Source: Bacillota bacterium
GTDB lineage: Bacteria; Bacillota; Negativicutes; Sporomusales; Sporomusaceae
Assembly: GCA_023443285.1 (NCBI GenBank)
Contig: JAEZVB010000122.1
Coordinates: 1 to 34,598 of the forward strand
DNA length: 34,598 bases
Direction: 5' to 3'
Shown here in pieces: positions 21,750-29,801 of the stretch (position 1 is its first letter; each line of letters opens with the position of its first letter). The position numbers and the translations under genes were made by a program. Below the pieces are notes generated by a model. It worked only from the letters and a program-made list of their open reading frames with translations. It was not told the DNA's origin and ran no database searches.

Positions 21750-22334
21750 TTAATAGGTCTCTACAAATACCTCGAAGTAGCCTTGCGGATGGGCGCAAGC
21801 CGGGCAGAGATCAGGAGCTTGGTCGCCGGTGTGAAGATAACCACAGTTATTACATTTCCATTCGACAGTAGTGGCCTTTTTAACCACGGTATTGTTGACG
21901 ATATTGTTATATAGTTTTCTGTAGCGAGCTTCATGATGTTTTTCCACTTCGGCGATTTTGCGGAAAACAGTGGCAACTGTTTCAAAGCCCTCTTGGTCGG
22001 CAACATTAGCGAAATGGGGATACAGATCAGACCATTCTTCATTTTCTCCGTTGGCAGCTGCTAGTAAATTGGCTTTGGTATCACCTAAGGCAACTGGAAA
22101 GTCGGCTTGGATATTGACGGTTTGGCCGCTTAGGCACTCTAAAAGAAACTTGTAGAAGCGTTTGGCATGTTCCTTTTCATTATCAGCTGTTTCGGTAAAT
22201 AGGTTGGAGATTTGCACATAGCCTTCTTTTTTCGCAGCAGAAGCATAATAGGTGTAGCGCATTCTTGCTTGGGATTCTCCGGCGAAAGCCTTCATTAAAT
22301 TCTCTGCAGTTTTAGTACCTTGTAGTGATTTCAT
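21750..22334 (-). CDS. rbr: Rubrerythrin
   Basis: Rubrerythrin reduces hydrogen peroxide in the anaerobic cytosol with electrons from rubredoxin or NADH-linked donors. The 194-residue protein has an N-terminal ferritin-like four-helix domain with diiron ligands in MKAFAGESQARMRY, ETADNEKEHAKRF and VFRKIAEVEKHHEARY, and a C-terminal rubredoxin-like [Fe(SCys)4] domain with CNNCGYLH and LCPACAHP. Length and domain order are standard. I start at the ATG at 22334, with GTGAGGG seven or so bases upstream; an upstream GTG is part of that ribosome binding region. It appears to be a single gene. A perfect 10-bp hairpin with a plus-strand T-run lies upstream at 22386-22416. Confidence 0.95.
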   Translation of the reverse strand: MKSLQGTKTAENLMKAFAGESQARMRYTYYASAAKKEGYVQISNLFTETADNEKEHAKRFYKFLLECLSGQTVNIQADFPVALGDTKANLLAAANGENEEWSDLYPHFANVADQEGFETVATVFRKIAEVEKHHEARYRKLYNNIVNNTVVKKATTVEWKCNNCGYLHTGDQAPDLCPACAHPQGYFEVFVETY

Positions 22335-22385
22335 ACCAATATCCCTCACTTATTTTTGTATTTTATGTAAGCCATTGGGGCTACC

Positions 22386-22416
22386 TGCCGGGAATCTTTA
22401 TTCCCGGCAATTTTTT
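22386..22416 (+). terminator. Orphan intrinsic terminator on the plus strand
   Basis: TGCCGGGAAT (22386-22395), loop CTTT, ATTCCCGGCA (22400-22409) and then ATTTTTT. It is a textbook rightward terminator, but no plus-strand gene precedes it within 700 bases. It could end an RNA antisense to rubrerythrin, stop read-through, or serve as an upstream element for rbr. Confidence 0.8.
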
Positions 22417-22607
22417 CTATTTAAATAATTACTACAAAATAAACTAAAATCCTGCTTTTATTTGCTGATTTTTGTAGGTGTTGAATCGGAACCCCCTTAA
22501 AAACGGTAATAGCAATTTAGTATAATTATTAGACAATATTCCATATAGGTACCTGATGGGATAATGTTATAAACGTTTTAGAATTAATATACTTTATTGG
22601 ATATTGT

Positions 22608-22635
22608 TTGATATATATACAATATGTGGTAAAAT
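22608..22635 (+). promoter_or_regulatory. Candidate sigma-A promoter for the chemoreceptor leader
   Basis: TTGATA (22608-22613) and TAAAAT (22630-22635) are 16 bases apart. An ATATTG/CAATAT inverted repeat flanks the -35 box. It lies about 300 bases before the chemoreceptor start, so the leader would be long unless another promoter is used. Confidence 0.5.
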
Positions 22636-22781
22636 GTAAATAGGAAAATACTAAGTTGAATTGTGGTGCATTCTGGCGCTTTTGGAGGTTAGAAGTAGCA
22701 TGATAGGGAGAATTATGTAGAAAAAGAAAGATTTTAATAATATTGTGGAGGAATAGAAGTTAATTAATAGAAATAAGATAA

Positions 22782-22877
22782 TATATTTCATTGCTTATAT
22801 GTTGGATTTTAGCCGGTACAGTTTTAGTTTGCTGTACAGGCTCTGGTAGTAGTACACATAATTGTTGCTTAGCCTAA
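22782..22877 (+). pseudogene. Possible remnant of a lipoprotein signal peptide
   Basis: The frame reads ISLLICWILAGTVLVCC followed by TGSGSS, and stops after 31 codons. It looks like the hydrophobic core, lipobox-like Cys and Gly/Ser linker of a lipoprotein, as in a solute-binding protein, but lacks a proper start: a stop codon lies directly before it and no ribosome binding site precedes it in frame. A GGAGG site and Asn/Lys-rich codons occur just upstream in another frame, as if a frameshift separated the start from the signal core. Chance is also possible in so short a stretch. Confidence 0.25.
22813..22840 (+). repeat. Inverted repeat in the chemoreceptor leader
   Basis: CCGGTACAG and CTGTACAGG, nine bases each with one mismatch, flank TTTTAGTTTG. 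The hairpin lies about 95-120 bases before the chemoreceptor ATG and has no T-run, so it is not a terminator. Confidence 0.45.
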
Positions 22878-22933
22878 TGGTTTCGTAATAGTTCTGCTAT
22901 GTACTCGCAAATGAAAATGTTGGAGGTCTTAAG

Positions 22934-24910
22934 ATGGCAGAAAAATTTTCGTTTACAAGTCTAAGAAGTAAGTTGCTCCTGTTTTTTGCTCTAATTAGTC
23001 TCGTGCCGTTACTTATACTGAGTAGTGTTAGTGGGTATCTATCTTATCGGAATGATGTTCTTAGTGCCAATAAAGAGAATCAACAACTTGCTGCTACCCT
23101 TGCTGACGATATTGAGAGTATGATCGATGCACGGGTTGGTGTACTTAAGACAGTAAGTAAGATGCCCCAGATTCAAAGTATGAATCCGGAGCTACAGGTG
23201 CCTTTACTGAAAGTTGTAAAGCAACAATATGATGATTTTTCCACTGTTGTTACCGTGGCACCTAATGGAAAGCAGATTGCCCGGGATGCCGGCAATTTAA
23301 TCAGTGTTGCCGACCGGGCTTATTTTCAGGGCGTTATGAAAGGTGAGCAGGAAGTAATTAGTGAAGTGCTTATTTCAAAAGCTACCGGCAAACCTGGAAT
23401 TTTTATTTGTCTACCAATTAAAGATGCGCAGGGTGCGCTTGTTGGGGCGATTTTTGCTAATCTTGACCTAGCTGAACTGGTAAACAAAACAATTGCCGTC
23501 AAATCAGGCGAGACTGGTTATGCCTTTGTCACAGACAATTTAGGCAAAGTTATCGCCCATCCTATCAAGGAATTAGTGGATAATCAGGCTGATATGAAAC
23601 AGTTACTGCCTGTGCAGAAAGCCATAGCTAAAAATGTCGGTAATGCCACCTATGAATTCGAGGGGCAAACTAAACTTGCCGGTTTTGCCTATGTTCCCCG
23701 GACAAGCTGGGGCGTTGTGGTGCAGGTACCGGAAAAGGAAGCTCTTGCCAGTGCACGAGCCAACTTAATGCTGTCAGGTGCCATGGTGCTTGTCGCAATT
23801 ATAGTGGTCATTATTGCAGCGCTTGCCGTTGCCCGGTCTATTACCAGACCACTTGCCCGGTTAGTGGAAAATACCCAGGCCGTGGCCGCCGGGGATTTAA
23901 CGCAAAGCCTGGCAGTTGAAAGCAGGGACGAGATTGGTCAGCTGTCAGAAGCCTTTAATATCATGACAAATCAGCTAAAAGTCCTGATACGGCATATTAC
24001 TACCAATGCTGAGCAGCTGGCCGCCTCCTGTGAGGAGCTTACTGCGAGTGCAGAGCAATCTTCGCAGGCTGCTAATCAAGTGGCCGGTTCGATTACCGAT
24101 GTAGCCAGAGGGGCAGAAGAACAGCTTACTACTGTTCATGATGCTTCGGCCGTAGTTGAGCAAATAGCGGTGACTACCAAGCAGGTTGCCGCCAATGCCA
24201 GTGAAGTAGCCAGACAGTCAGCCGAGGCTGCCGGTAAGGCTAGAGAAGGCGATCGTTCGGCAATACAAGCCATTGAGCAAATGAATTCTATTGAAAAAAC
24301 AGTCAATACTTCGGCTACGGTTGTGGCTAAGCTTGGAGATCGTTCAAAAGAAATTGGGCAAATCGTCGATGCTATTGCCGGTATTGCCGGGCAAACCAAT
24401 CTCTTGGCACTTAATGCGGCTATTGAAGCTGCGCGGGCAGGAGAACAGGGGCGTGGTTTTGCGGTAGTTGCCGAGGAAGTGCGCAAGCTAGCCGAGCAAT
24501 CCCAGGATGCGGCTAAAGAAATTGCCGGTTTAATCACAGAGATTCAAAGTGATACCGACCAAGCTGTTATTGCTATGAATGATGGAACTCGCGAAGTAAA
24601 ACGGGGTGCCGAGGTAGTAAATTCGGCAAGCCAAGCCTTCAGGGAGATTGTAGGTTTAATAACCCTGGTATCTGAGCAAATCAAGGAAATATCGGAAGCC
24701 ATTGGGCAAATGGCAACAGGTAGTCAGCAAATCGTAAGTTCAGTTAATAAGATAGAAGAAATTAGCCGCACCGCTACCGGAGAAGCTCAGACCGTATCGG
24801 CCGCCACGCAGGAACAATCGGCGTCGATGGAGGAAATTGCTTCTGCCAGTGAAGCACTAGCGAAGTTGGCACAAGATCTCCAAACAGCTGTCAGCAAGTT
24901 TCGGGTATAA
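22934..24910 (+). CDS. Methyl-accepting chemotaxis protein with dCache sensor
   Basis: This is a 658-residue transmembrane chemoreceptor. TM1 spans about 12-35, a double-Cache periplasmic sensor about 40-270 (ADRAYFQGVMKGE and the GKPGIFICLPI segment are typical), TM2 about 277-300, HAMP about 301-353, then a long methyl-accepting coiled coil. The signalling hairpin tip GQTNLLALNAAIEAARAGEQ and GRGFAVVAEEVRKLAEQS is intact, so it should couple to CheA/CheW. The C-terminus ends with the hydrophobic-plus-basic LQTAVSKFRV, without the NWETF-type tether. Ligand is unknown; Cache sensors often bind amino acids or organic acids. GTTGGAGG precedes the ATG. A terminator follows, and the gene appears to be alone, behind an unusually long leader. 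Confidence 0.94.
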   Translation: MAEKFSFTSLRSKLLLFFALISLVPLLILSSVSGYLSYRNDVLSANKENQQLAATLADDIESMIDARVGVLKTVSKMPQIQSMNPELQVPLLKVVKQQYDDFSTVVTVAPNGKQIARDAGNLISVADRAYFQGVMKGEQEVISEVLISKATGKPGIFICLPIKDAQGALVGAIFANLDLAELVNKTIAVKSGETGYAFVTDNLGKVIAHPIKELVDNQADMKQLLPVQKAIAKNVGNATYEFEGQTKLAGFAYVPRTSWGVVVQVPEKEALASARANLMLSGAMVLVAIIVVIIAALAVARSITRPLARLVENTQAVAAGDLTQSLAVESRDEIGQLSEAFNIMTNQLKVLIRHITTNAEQLAASCEELTASAEQSSQAANQVAGSITDVARGAEEQLTTVHDASAVVEQIAVTTKQVAANASEVARQSAEAAGKAREGDRSAIQAIEQMNSIEKTVNTSATVVAKLGDRSKEIGQIVDAIAGIAGQTNLLALNAAIEAARAGEQGRGFAVVAEEVRKLAEQSQDAAKEIAGLITEIQSDTDQAVIAMNDGTREVKRGAEVVNSASQAFREIVGLITLVSEQIKEISEAIGQMATGSQQIVSSVNKIEEISRTATGEAQTVSAATQEQSASMEEIASASEALAKLAQDLQTAVSKFRV

Positions 24911-24939
24911 TTAGATATATAAAGTGCTTTGAATTAGCA

Positions 24940-24978
24940 AAGCAGGTCTGGCCTATGGATGAGGTCAGACCTGCTTTT
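24940..24978 (+). terminator. Intrinsic terminator of the chemoreceptor gene
   Basis: AAGCAGGTCTG (24940-24950) pairs with CAGACCTGCTT (24966-24976), extended by CCT/AGG, and runs into TTTT. It separates the chemoreceptor from the convergent lactate permease. Confidence 0.88.
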
Positions 24979-24993
24979 ACGTTTGCTTTGTTG

Positions 24994-26628
24994 TCAGGGA
25001 ATCATCCAGGATAATACATAGGCCTGCAGATAGGTCATGATTCCCACAATAACTGCCAAGACGATAGAGTGCATGACAGTAAAGCTGAATAAATCTCCTT
25101 CTTTGCCGACAAGGCCGGTAGCGGCAGTGGCAACGGCAATACTTTGCGGAGAAATCATTTTGCCGGTAACGCCACCTGATGAGTTAGCGGCGACGGTTAA
25201 AATGGGGTCAACGCCGACCTGTTGGGCGGTAACTGACTGCAGGTTGCCAAACAGAGCATTGGCAGAGGTATCTGACCCGGTAAGAAACACACCTAGCCAA
25301 CCAAGCCAGGCCGAGAAGAAGGGAAAAAATGTCCCTGAGCCTGCCAGAAACAGACCCAAACTTGAACTCATACCCGAGTAATTCATAATATAGGCCAGAC
25401 CGAGTACCGCAGGAATGGTAATTAGCGGTTTGGTTAATTGGCGGAAGGTTTTCCCAAGGATGCCGAAGAATTGTCCCGGACCTACCTTCAGTATCACGGC
25501 TGATAGTATGCTGGCGATAAATAGCGCTGTACCGGCAGCGCTAAGCCAGTTAATTTTGTATACTGCAGTCATAGCAGTAGGTACTTTGGCGATAGGCGCA
25601 ACTTGTGTAACCACTTTATGTAAGCCAGGCACATAAATCGATATCGTAGGTATATCCAGGAGTGCCTTAACTGGTTTCAGTCCCCATAAAATAACCATTA
25701 CAGTCAGAATGATAAAAGGAGCCCAGGCAGTCACGAGTTCTGCTGTAGAATAGGTTGGTAAAACAGCTGTTTTTGATTTTGCGGCGGGTTCACCGGGAAA
25801 TCGCCAAATCGAGGGGGGTTTCCAGGTTTGCAATAATATGGTTAGCGAAAGGATGGCCGCAAGCGAAGAGAGAATATCCGGGAGTTCAGGACCGAGGTAA
25901 TTAGCGGAGAGATACTGCACAACAGCAAACGAGATGCCGGCGACCAAACACGCAGGCAGTACTTCCTTTGTTGCCTTCCAGCCGGACATAAGCACTACCA
26001 GCCAAATCGGTATGACTACCGAGAGAAAAGGCAGCTGCCGTCCAACCATCTGACTTATCTTCATTGTATCTAGGCCTGTCACCTGGCCAGCTACGATGAT
26101 AGGAATGCCAATACCGCCAAAGGCAACAGGCGCAGTATTGGCAATAAGGCAAAGTCCGGCGGCATACAATGGGTTAAAGCCTAGTCCAACCAGCATTCCG
26201 GCGGAAATGGCTACCGGAGTACCAAATCCTGCCGCACCCTCTAAAAACGCACCAAAGGCAAAAGCGATCAATAGTGCTTGCAGACGCCGATCGTCTGTGA
26301 GTGTGGCAATAGAATTTTTGATGATATCAAATTTACCTGTTTCCACAGTCATGTTATAAATGAAGATAGCAGTTAATACTATCCAAAAAATGGGAAAAAT
26401 ACCATAGGCAATACCCATTAAGGCAGTTATAAATACAGTGCCTACAGGCATTTTATAGACCAGGACTGCTACCAGAAAAGCAGCTATTAGTGCAGCTGTC
26501 CCTGCAACTTGTCCAGGTGAGCGGCGAATTGCCAATAAATAAAATATTACAATCATTGGGATGGCGGCGGCAAGCGCTGATAGAAAAACACTGCCAAGCG
26601 GCACATATTCTTGTGTCCATGTCATCAT
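24994..26628 (-). CDS. lctP: L-lactate permease, LctP/LldP family
   Basis: This is a lactate/proton symporter of 544 residues with about 13 membrane segments, normal for the family (LldP, GlcA, LctP). Characteristic pieces are AFAFGAFLEGAAGFGTPVAI, ANTAPVAFGGIGIPI, the SDTSANALFGNLQ block and SPQSIAVATAATG near the C-terminus. Substrates of relatives are L- and D-lactate and glycolate. It is divergent from lutABC across a 172-base gap with a widely spaced perfect inverted repeat, so joint control of uptake and oxidation is likely. Two adjacent ATG codons are possible starts (26628 and 26625) behind AGGAGGG. The gene ends next to the chemoreceptor terminator. Confidence 0.95.
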   Translation of the reverse strand: MMTWTQEYVPLGSVFLSALAAAIPMIVIFYLLAIRRSPGQVAGTAALIAAFLVAVLVYKMPVGTVFITALMGIAYGIFPIFWIVLTAIFIYNMTVETGKFDIIKNSIATLTDDRRLQALLIAFAFGAFLEGAAGFGTPVAISAGMLVGLGFNPLYAAGLCLIANTAPVAFGGIGIPIIVAGQVTGLDTMKISQMVGRQLPFLSVVIPIWLVVLMSGWKATKEVLPACLVAGISFAVVQYLSANYLGPELPDILSSLAAILSLTILLQTWKPPSIWRFPGEPAAKSKTAVLPTYSTAELVTAWAPFIILTVMVILWGLKPVKALLDIPTISIYVPGLHKVVTQVAPIAKVPTAMTAVYKINWLSAAGTALFIASILSAVILKVGPGQFFGILGKTFRQLTKPLITIPAVLGLAYIMNYSGMSSSLGLFLAGSGTFFPFFSAWLGWLGVFLTGSDTSANALFGNLQSVTAQQVGVDPILTVAANSSGGVTGKMISPQSIAVATAATGLVGKEGDLFSFTVMHSIVLAVIVGIMTYLQAYVLSWMIP

Positions 26629-26672
26629 AGATACCCTCCTAAGAACTATGCATTGTTCGCATCTATTATTTG

Positions 26673-26789
26673 CCGTAAAGATAAAAAAAACTCAGGATAA
26701 TGTTGGATAAAGTGCACAAACTAAAAATGTCTGATGAGAGTAAGCTTCATTTACATTATATCCAGCTAACGTTAACTCTATCTTTACGG
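26673..26789. promoter_or_regulatory. Paired 11-bp inverted repeat between lctP and lutA
   Basis: CCGTAAAGATA (26673-26683) and TATCTTTACGG (26779-26789) are exact complements 95 bases apart in the divergent lactate control region. The right arm runs into the lutA ribosome binding site (ACGGAGG); the left arm sits 45 bases before lctP. The symmetry suggests that one regulator controls both directions, or a looped structure. No regulator gene lies next to the cluster. Confidence 0.5.
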
Positions 26790-26800
26790 AGGTCACAAGG

Positions 26801-27529
26801 ATGAAAGCATCCATATTTATTACCTGTATTTGTGATAGTATGTTTCCACAGGTTGGCGAGGCTATGGTGCGTGTTCTAGAGAAATTGGGCGTAACCTTAG
26901 ATTTTCCGCCTGATCAGACTTGTTGCGGCCAGCCGGCTTTGAGCAGCGGCTACTGGGAAGATGCCCGTCCGGTTGCTGAGACTATGCTAGCCGCCTTCAA
27001 AGACAGCCAGTATGTGGTAGCACCTGCCGGCTCCTGTATTACAGCGGTTAAGGAATATTATCCGCTGCTATTTGAGGATAACCCGGAACAGTACCGCCAG
27101 GCTAAGGAGCTAGGAGCCAAAATTTATGAATTCAGCGAATTTGTTGTTAGGATTTTAAACAAACAGGATGTAGGAGCGCGCTTTCCCCACCGGGTAACCT
27201 ATCATTCCAGTTGTCATGCACGCCGTTTTTTGAATACCGATAAATATGTTAAGTTGTTGCTTAACAACGTAAAAGAAATTGACTTTGTACCCTTACCGCA
27301 TGAAGAAGCCTGCTGTGGCTTTGGCGGAACTTTCTCAGTCAAGCTGCCCGAGATATCGGAGGCCATGGTGGACGAGAAGGCCAGAAACATCCTGGAAACC
27401 AAGGCCGATGTCCTTGTTGGCGTTGATTTGAGTTGCCTAATGAACATTGATGGCAGGTTGAAAAAACAAAAATCCGATATCAGGGTCATGCATGTTGCTG
27501 AATTGTTAGATGAGGGGATGAGAAGGTGA
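26801..27529 (+). CDS. lutA: Lactate utilization protein LutA, CCG-domain iron-sulfur protein
   Basis: LutA is part of the LutABC complex that oxidises L-lactate to pyruvate. The 242-residue protein has two CCG domains: Cys9/Cys11, Cys41-Cys42 (TCCGQPA) and Cys79 in the first; Cys138, Cys171-Cys172 (ACCGFGG) and Cys212 in the second. These are the same cluster-binding elements as in HdrB and the glycolate oxidase iron-sulfur subunit. Length and sequence fit LutA/LldE. It heads lutA-lutB-lutC, with a four-base overlap into lutB (GTGA). ACGGAGG precedes the ATG and forms part of the long-range inverted repeat of the control region. Electrons probably pass to quinone or an electron-transfer flavoprotein. 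Confidence 0.94.
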   Translation: MKASIFITCICDSMFPQVGEAMVRVLEKLGVTLDFPPDQTCCGQPALSSGYWEDARPVAETMLAAFKDSQYVVAPAGSCITAVKEYYPLLFEDNPEQYRQAKELGAKIYEFSEFVVRILNKQDVGARFPHRVTYHSSCHARRFLNTDKYVKLLLNNVKEIDFVPLPHEEACCGFGGTFSVKLPEISEAMVDEKARNILETKADVLVGVDLSCLMNIDGRLKKQKSDIRVMHVAELLDEGMRR

Positions 27530-28938
27530 GCGAAAGACCAACATTTCATTTGCGCGACAGAACAGTCAAAGCCTTAAAGGATGACCAGATGCGGCAAGCT
27601 GTCCGCAAAGCGGTAGACCGGCTAAGTGGCAATAAAGATAAAGCGGCGCGTGAACTTCCTAACTGGGAGGAGTGGCGAGAACAGACAAAGCGTATTCGCC
27701 AGCATACCGTTATGCATCTCGACTATTATCTGAAATTGTTAACAGACAACGTTAGGAAAGCAGGCGGCAAGGTACACTTTGCCTCAACCCCTGAGGATGC
27801 GCGAAAGATTATTGCTGGTCTGTGTAAACAGTATGGTGCCCAAAAAGTAGTTAAATCAAAGTCTATGGTAACAGAAGAAATTCATCTTAACAAAGCCCTC
27901 GAGGCAGGCGACATCGAAGTAACCGAAAGCGATTTGGCAGAGTATATTCTGCAACTGGCTGGCGAAACACCCTCCCATATTATTGTTCCTGCCATCCACA
28001 AAAACCGGAACCAGATTGCCGAACTTTTTTCAAAGGTAGCCGGTGAAAAAGTCGAATCTGATACACCGGCGCTGACGGCTTTTGCCCGTAAAGTGTTGCG
28101 AAATAAGTTTATGACTGCCGATATTGGGATTACAGGCTGTAATTTTGCAGTTGCCGAAACCGGCTCGATTACGCTGGTTACCAATGAAGGCAATGCTCGG
28201 TTAACAACAGCCTTGCCGCGAGTTGTCATTAGTGTTATGGGAATGGAACGGGTTATTCCAACCTTTGAGGATCTGGAAACCGTTCTATCGATGTTGCCGC
28301 GCAATGCTACCGGGCAGAAGCTCACCAGTTATGTCTCGGTGATTAACAGTCCGCGACAGCCTGATGACATAGACGGCTGCGAAAAATTCCATCTGGTGAT
28401 TGTGGATAATGGCCGTTCCCGCATGCTGGCAGATGAGGAATTTCGGCAAGCGCTTCACTGTATCCGGTGTGGTGCCTGCTTCAATGTGTGTCCGGTGTAC
28501 CGCCAAATCGGCGGACATGCCTATGGCTCGGTTTATGGCGGCCCAATCGGGTCTGTTATTACCCCATTACTAGAAAATGATATGGAATATTGGGGTGAGC
28601 TGGCGTATGCTTCGACACTCTGCGCTGCCTGTACCACTGCCTGCCCGGCTAAGATTCCGTTGCAGGATCTGTTGTTTAAGCTGCGGCAGCGGCGAGTGAG
28701 TGCCGGACATACCCAGATAATCGAAAAATTTGCCTTTAATATGTGGAAACGCTTTTTCAAACTGCCCGGGACCTACAAATTTGCTATGAAAGCTGCATCG
28801 CTAGGGCAAAAGCCGTTAGTCAACAATGGCTATATTACCGCTAAACTGCCGCTGCTTGCCAATTGGACTAACTCACGTTATATGCGGGCGGCAGCAGATA
28901 CAACCTTCCGGGATGAATGGGAAAAACGCAAGAAATAG
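27526..28938 (+). CDS. lutB: Lactate utilization protein LutB, iron-sulfur protein
   Basis: LutB is the 470-residue central subunit of LutABC. An N-terminal LUD domain (about 60-290) includes VAETGSITLVTNEGNARL and LPRVVISVMGMERV. It is followed by ferredoxin-type [4Fe-4S] motifs, CIRCGACFNVCPVY from about residue 312 and CAACTTACPAKIP from about 366, and a helical C-terminus. The arrangement and length match Bacillus LutB and E. coli LldF/YkgF. The GTG start at 27526 overlaps the lutA stop by four bases, with GATGAGAAG acting as ribosome binding site. It is followed by lutC eight bases after the stop, so the three genes form one coupled operon for anaerobic lactate oxidation. Confidence 0.95.
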   Translation: MSERPTFHLRDRTVKALKDDQMRQAVRKAVDRLSGNKDKAARELPNWEEWREQTKRIRQHTVMHLDYYLKLLTDNVRKAGGKVHFASTPEDARKIIAGLCKQYGAQKVVKSKSMVTEEIHLNKALEAGDIEVTESDLAEYILQLAGETPSHIIVPAIHKNRNQIAELFSKVAGEKVESDTPALTAFARKVLRNKFMTADIGITGCNFAVAETGSITLVTNEGNARLTTALPRVVISVMGMERVIPTFEDLETVLSMLPRNATGQKLTSYVSVINSPRQPDDIDGCEKFHLVIVDNGRSRMLADEEFRQALHCIRCGACFNVCPVYRQIGGHAYGSVYGGPIGSVITPLLENDMEYWGELAYASTLCAACTTACPAKIPLQDLLFKLRQRRVSAGHTQIIEKFAFNMWKRFFKLPGTYKFAMKAASLGQKPLVNNGYITAKLPLLANWTNSRYMRAAADTTFRDEWEKRKK

Positions 28939-28946
28939 GTGATCAT

Positions 28947-29654
28947 ATGACAAATATTCAGGAAGATGATGCACAGGAAGCTCTATTTTTGAAAACCGTG
29001 GCGCAGGCTCTGGGAAGGGATAAAGTACTAGTAACACCACCTAACCGGAAGGAAGTTGGGCCACCAACCTTTTGGCGTGAGCAGGAGTTCGAGAAGGATC
29101 AGCCGCTTGAACTGTTTAAAGCCAATCTGGAAGCGCTTACCGGTAAAGTCGCCATTGTGCGTGACGGCCAAGAGGCGACTAATCAGATAAAGTTATGGTT
29201 GAAAGTGCTCAATGCCAAATCAGCAATTCTCTGGGATCACCCGGAGTTGCGCAAGTATATTGAAGTATCCCACCTGGGTGTAAAAACCGAGTTTTGGAAT
29301 ACTAGCACATCTAGGCAGGAGTTAATTGAAATAGCCGAACAAGCTGATGTAGGTATTACCTGGGTCGACTATGCCATTGGCTACACCGGGACAATGGCAC
29401 TATTTAATAGCGCCAATACCGGCCGTTCGGTGAGTTTGTTGCCACCTACTCATATTGCGGTTATGCAGAAGTCGGATATTGTTCCTACCATGTCTACCGT
29501 AATGCGGCATCTGATGGAGCGGCGCGGCCAAGGCCAATTACCTTCAGCCATCGATTTTATTACAGGTCCAAGTAGAACCTCTGATATTGAGATGGATTTA
29601 TCAATCGGGGTACATGGCCCATTTCGTGTGTGGGTTGTAGTTATTGAGAACTGA
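28947..29654 (+). CDS. lutC: Lactate utilization protein LutC
   Basis: LutC is the third subunit of LutABC, 235 residues, with a LUD domain over most of its length (about 60-235) including VGITWVDYAIGYTGTMALFN and SLLPPTHIAVM. These families share a nucleotide-binding-like fold; the exact role of LutC in the complex is not well known. I start at the ATG at 28947 with TAGGTGATC upstream, rather than an in-frame ATG 30 bases earlier that lies inside lutB. It ends the lutABC unit; a bidirectional terminator follows at 29730-29763. Its closing strand GPFRVWVVVIEN agrees with other LutC proteins. Confidence 0.93.
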   Translation: MTNIQEDDAQEALFLKTVAQALGRDKVLVTPPNRKEVGPPTFWREQEFEKDQPLELFKANLEALTGKVAIVRDGQEATNQIKLWLKVLNAKSAILWDHPELRKYIEVSHLGVKTEFWNTSTSRQELIEIAEQADVGITWVDYAIGYTGTMALFNSANTGRSVSLLPPTHIAVMQKSDIVPTMSTVMRHLMERRGQGQLPSAIDFITGPSRTSDIEMDLSIGVHGPFRVWVVVIEN

Positions 29655-29729
29655 GGCCATATAGGCTTCGAGTTAAAGGAATACAGTAAGGTAGGAAAAT
29701 AAGAGCGTATTGAAACAAAGCATGTGAAA

Positions 29730-29763
29730 AAGCCTCTAAAACATTTTGGTTTTAGAGGCTTTT
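29730..29763. terminator. Bidirectional intrinsic terminator after lutC and larA
   Basis: AAGCCTCTAAAAC pairs perfectly with GTTTTAGAGGCTT around ATTTTG, a 13-bp stem, followed by TTTAGC on the plus strand. The minus side ends in a T-run (TTTTTCACATG), so it also serves the convergent larA. Confidence 0.9.
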
Positions 29764-29801
29764 AGCTATTTTCACACATCTTCAATTTTTCGCTTGAGAT
29801 T

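Larger units (their letters stand above)
22417..22933. other. AT-rich gene-free leader of the chemoreceptor gene
   Basis: More than 500 bases without an intact gene, noticeably AT-rich. It contains a good promoter (22608-22635), a hairpin (22813-22840), short reading frames with ribosome-binding-like GGAGG sites that stop within a few codons, and one frame (22782-22877) whose translation resembles a lipoprotein signal peptide. This looks like a mixture of long leader and decayed coding sequence. Confidence 0.45.

Noticed and set aside
23975..24537. Long frames on the minus strand inside the chemoreceptor gene
   Set aside because: They are shadows of the repetitive Ala/Glu-rich coiled coil and resemble no protein family.
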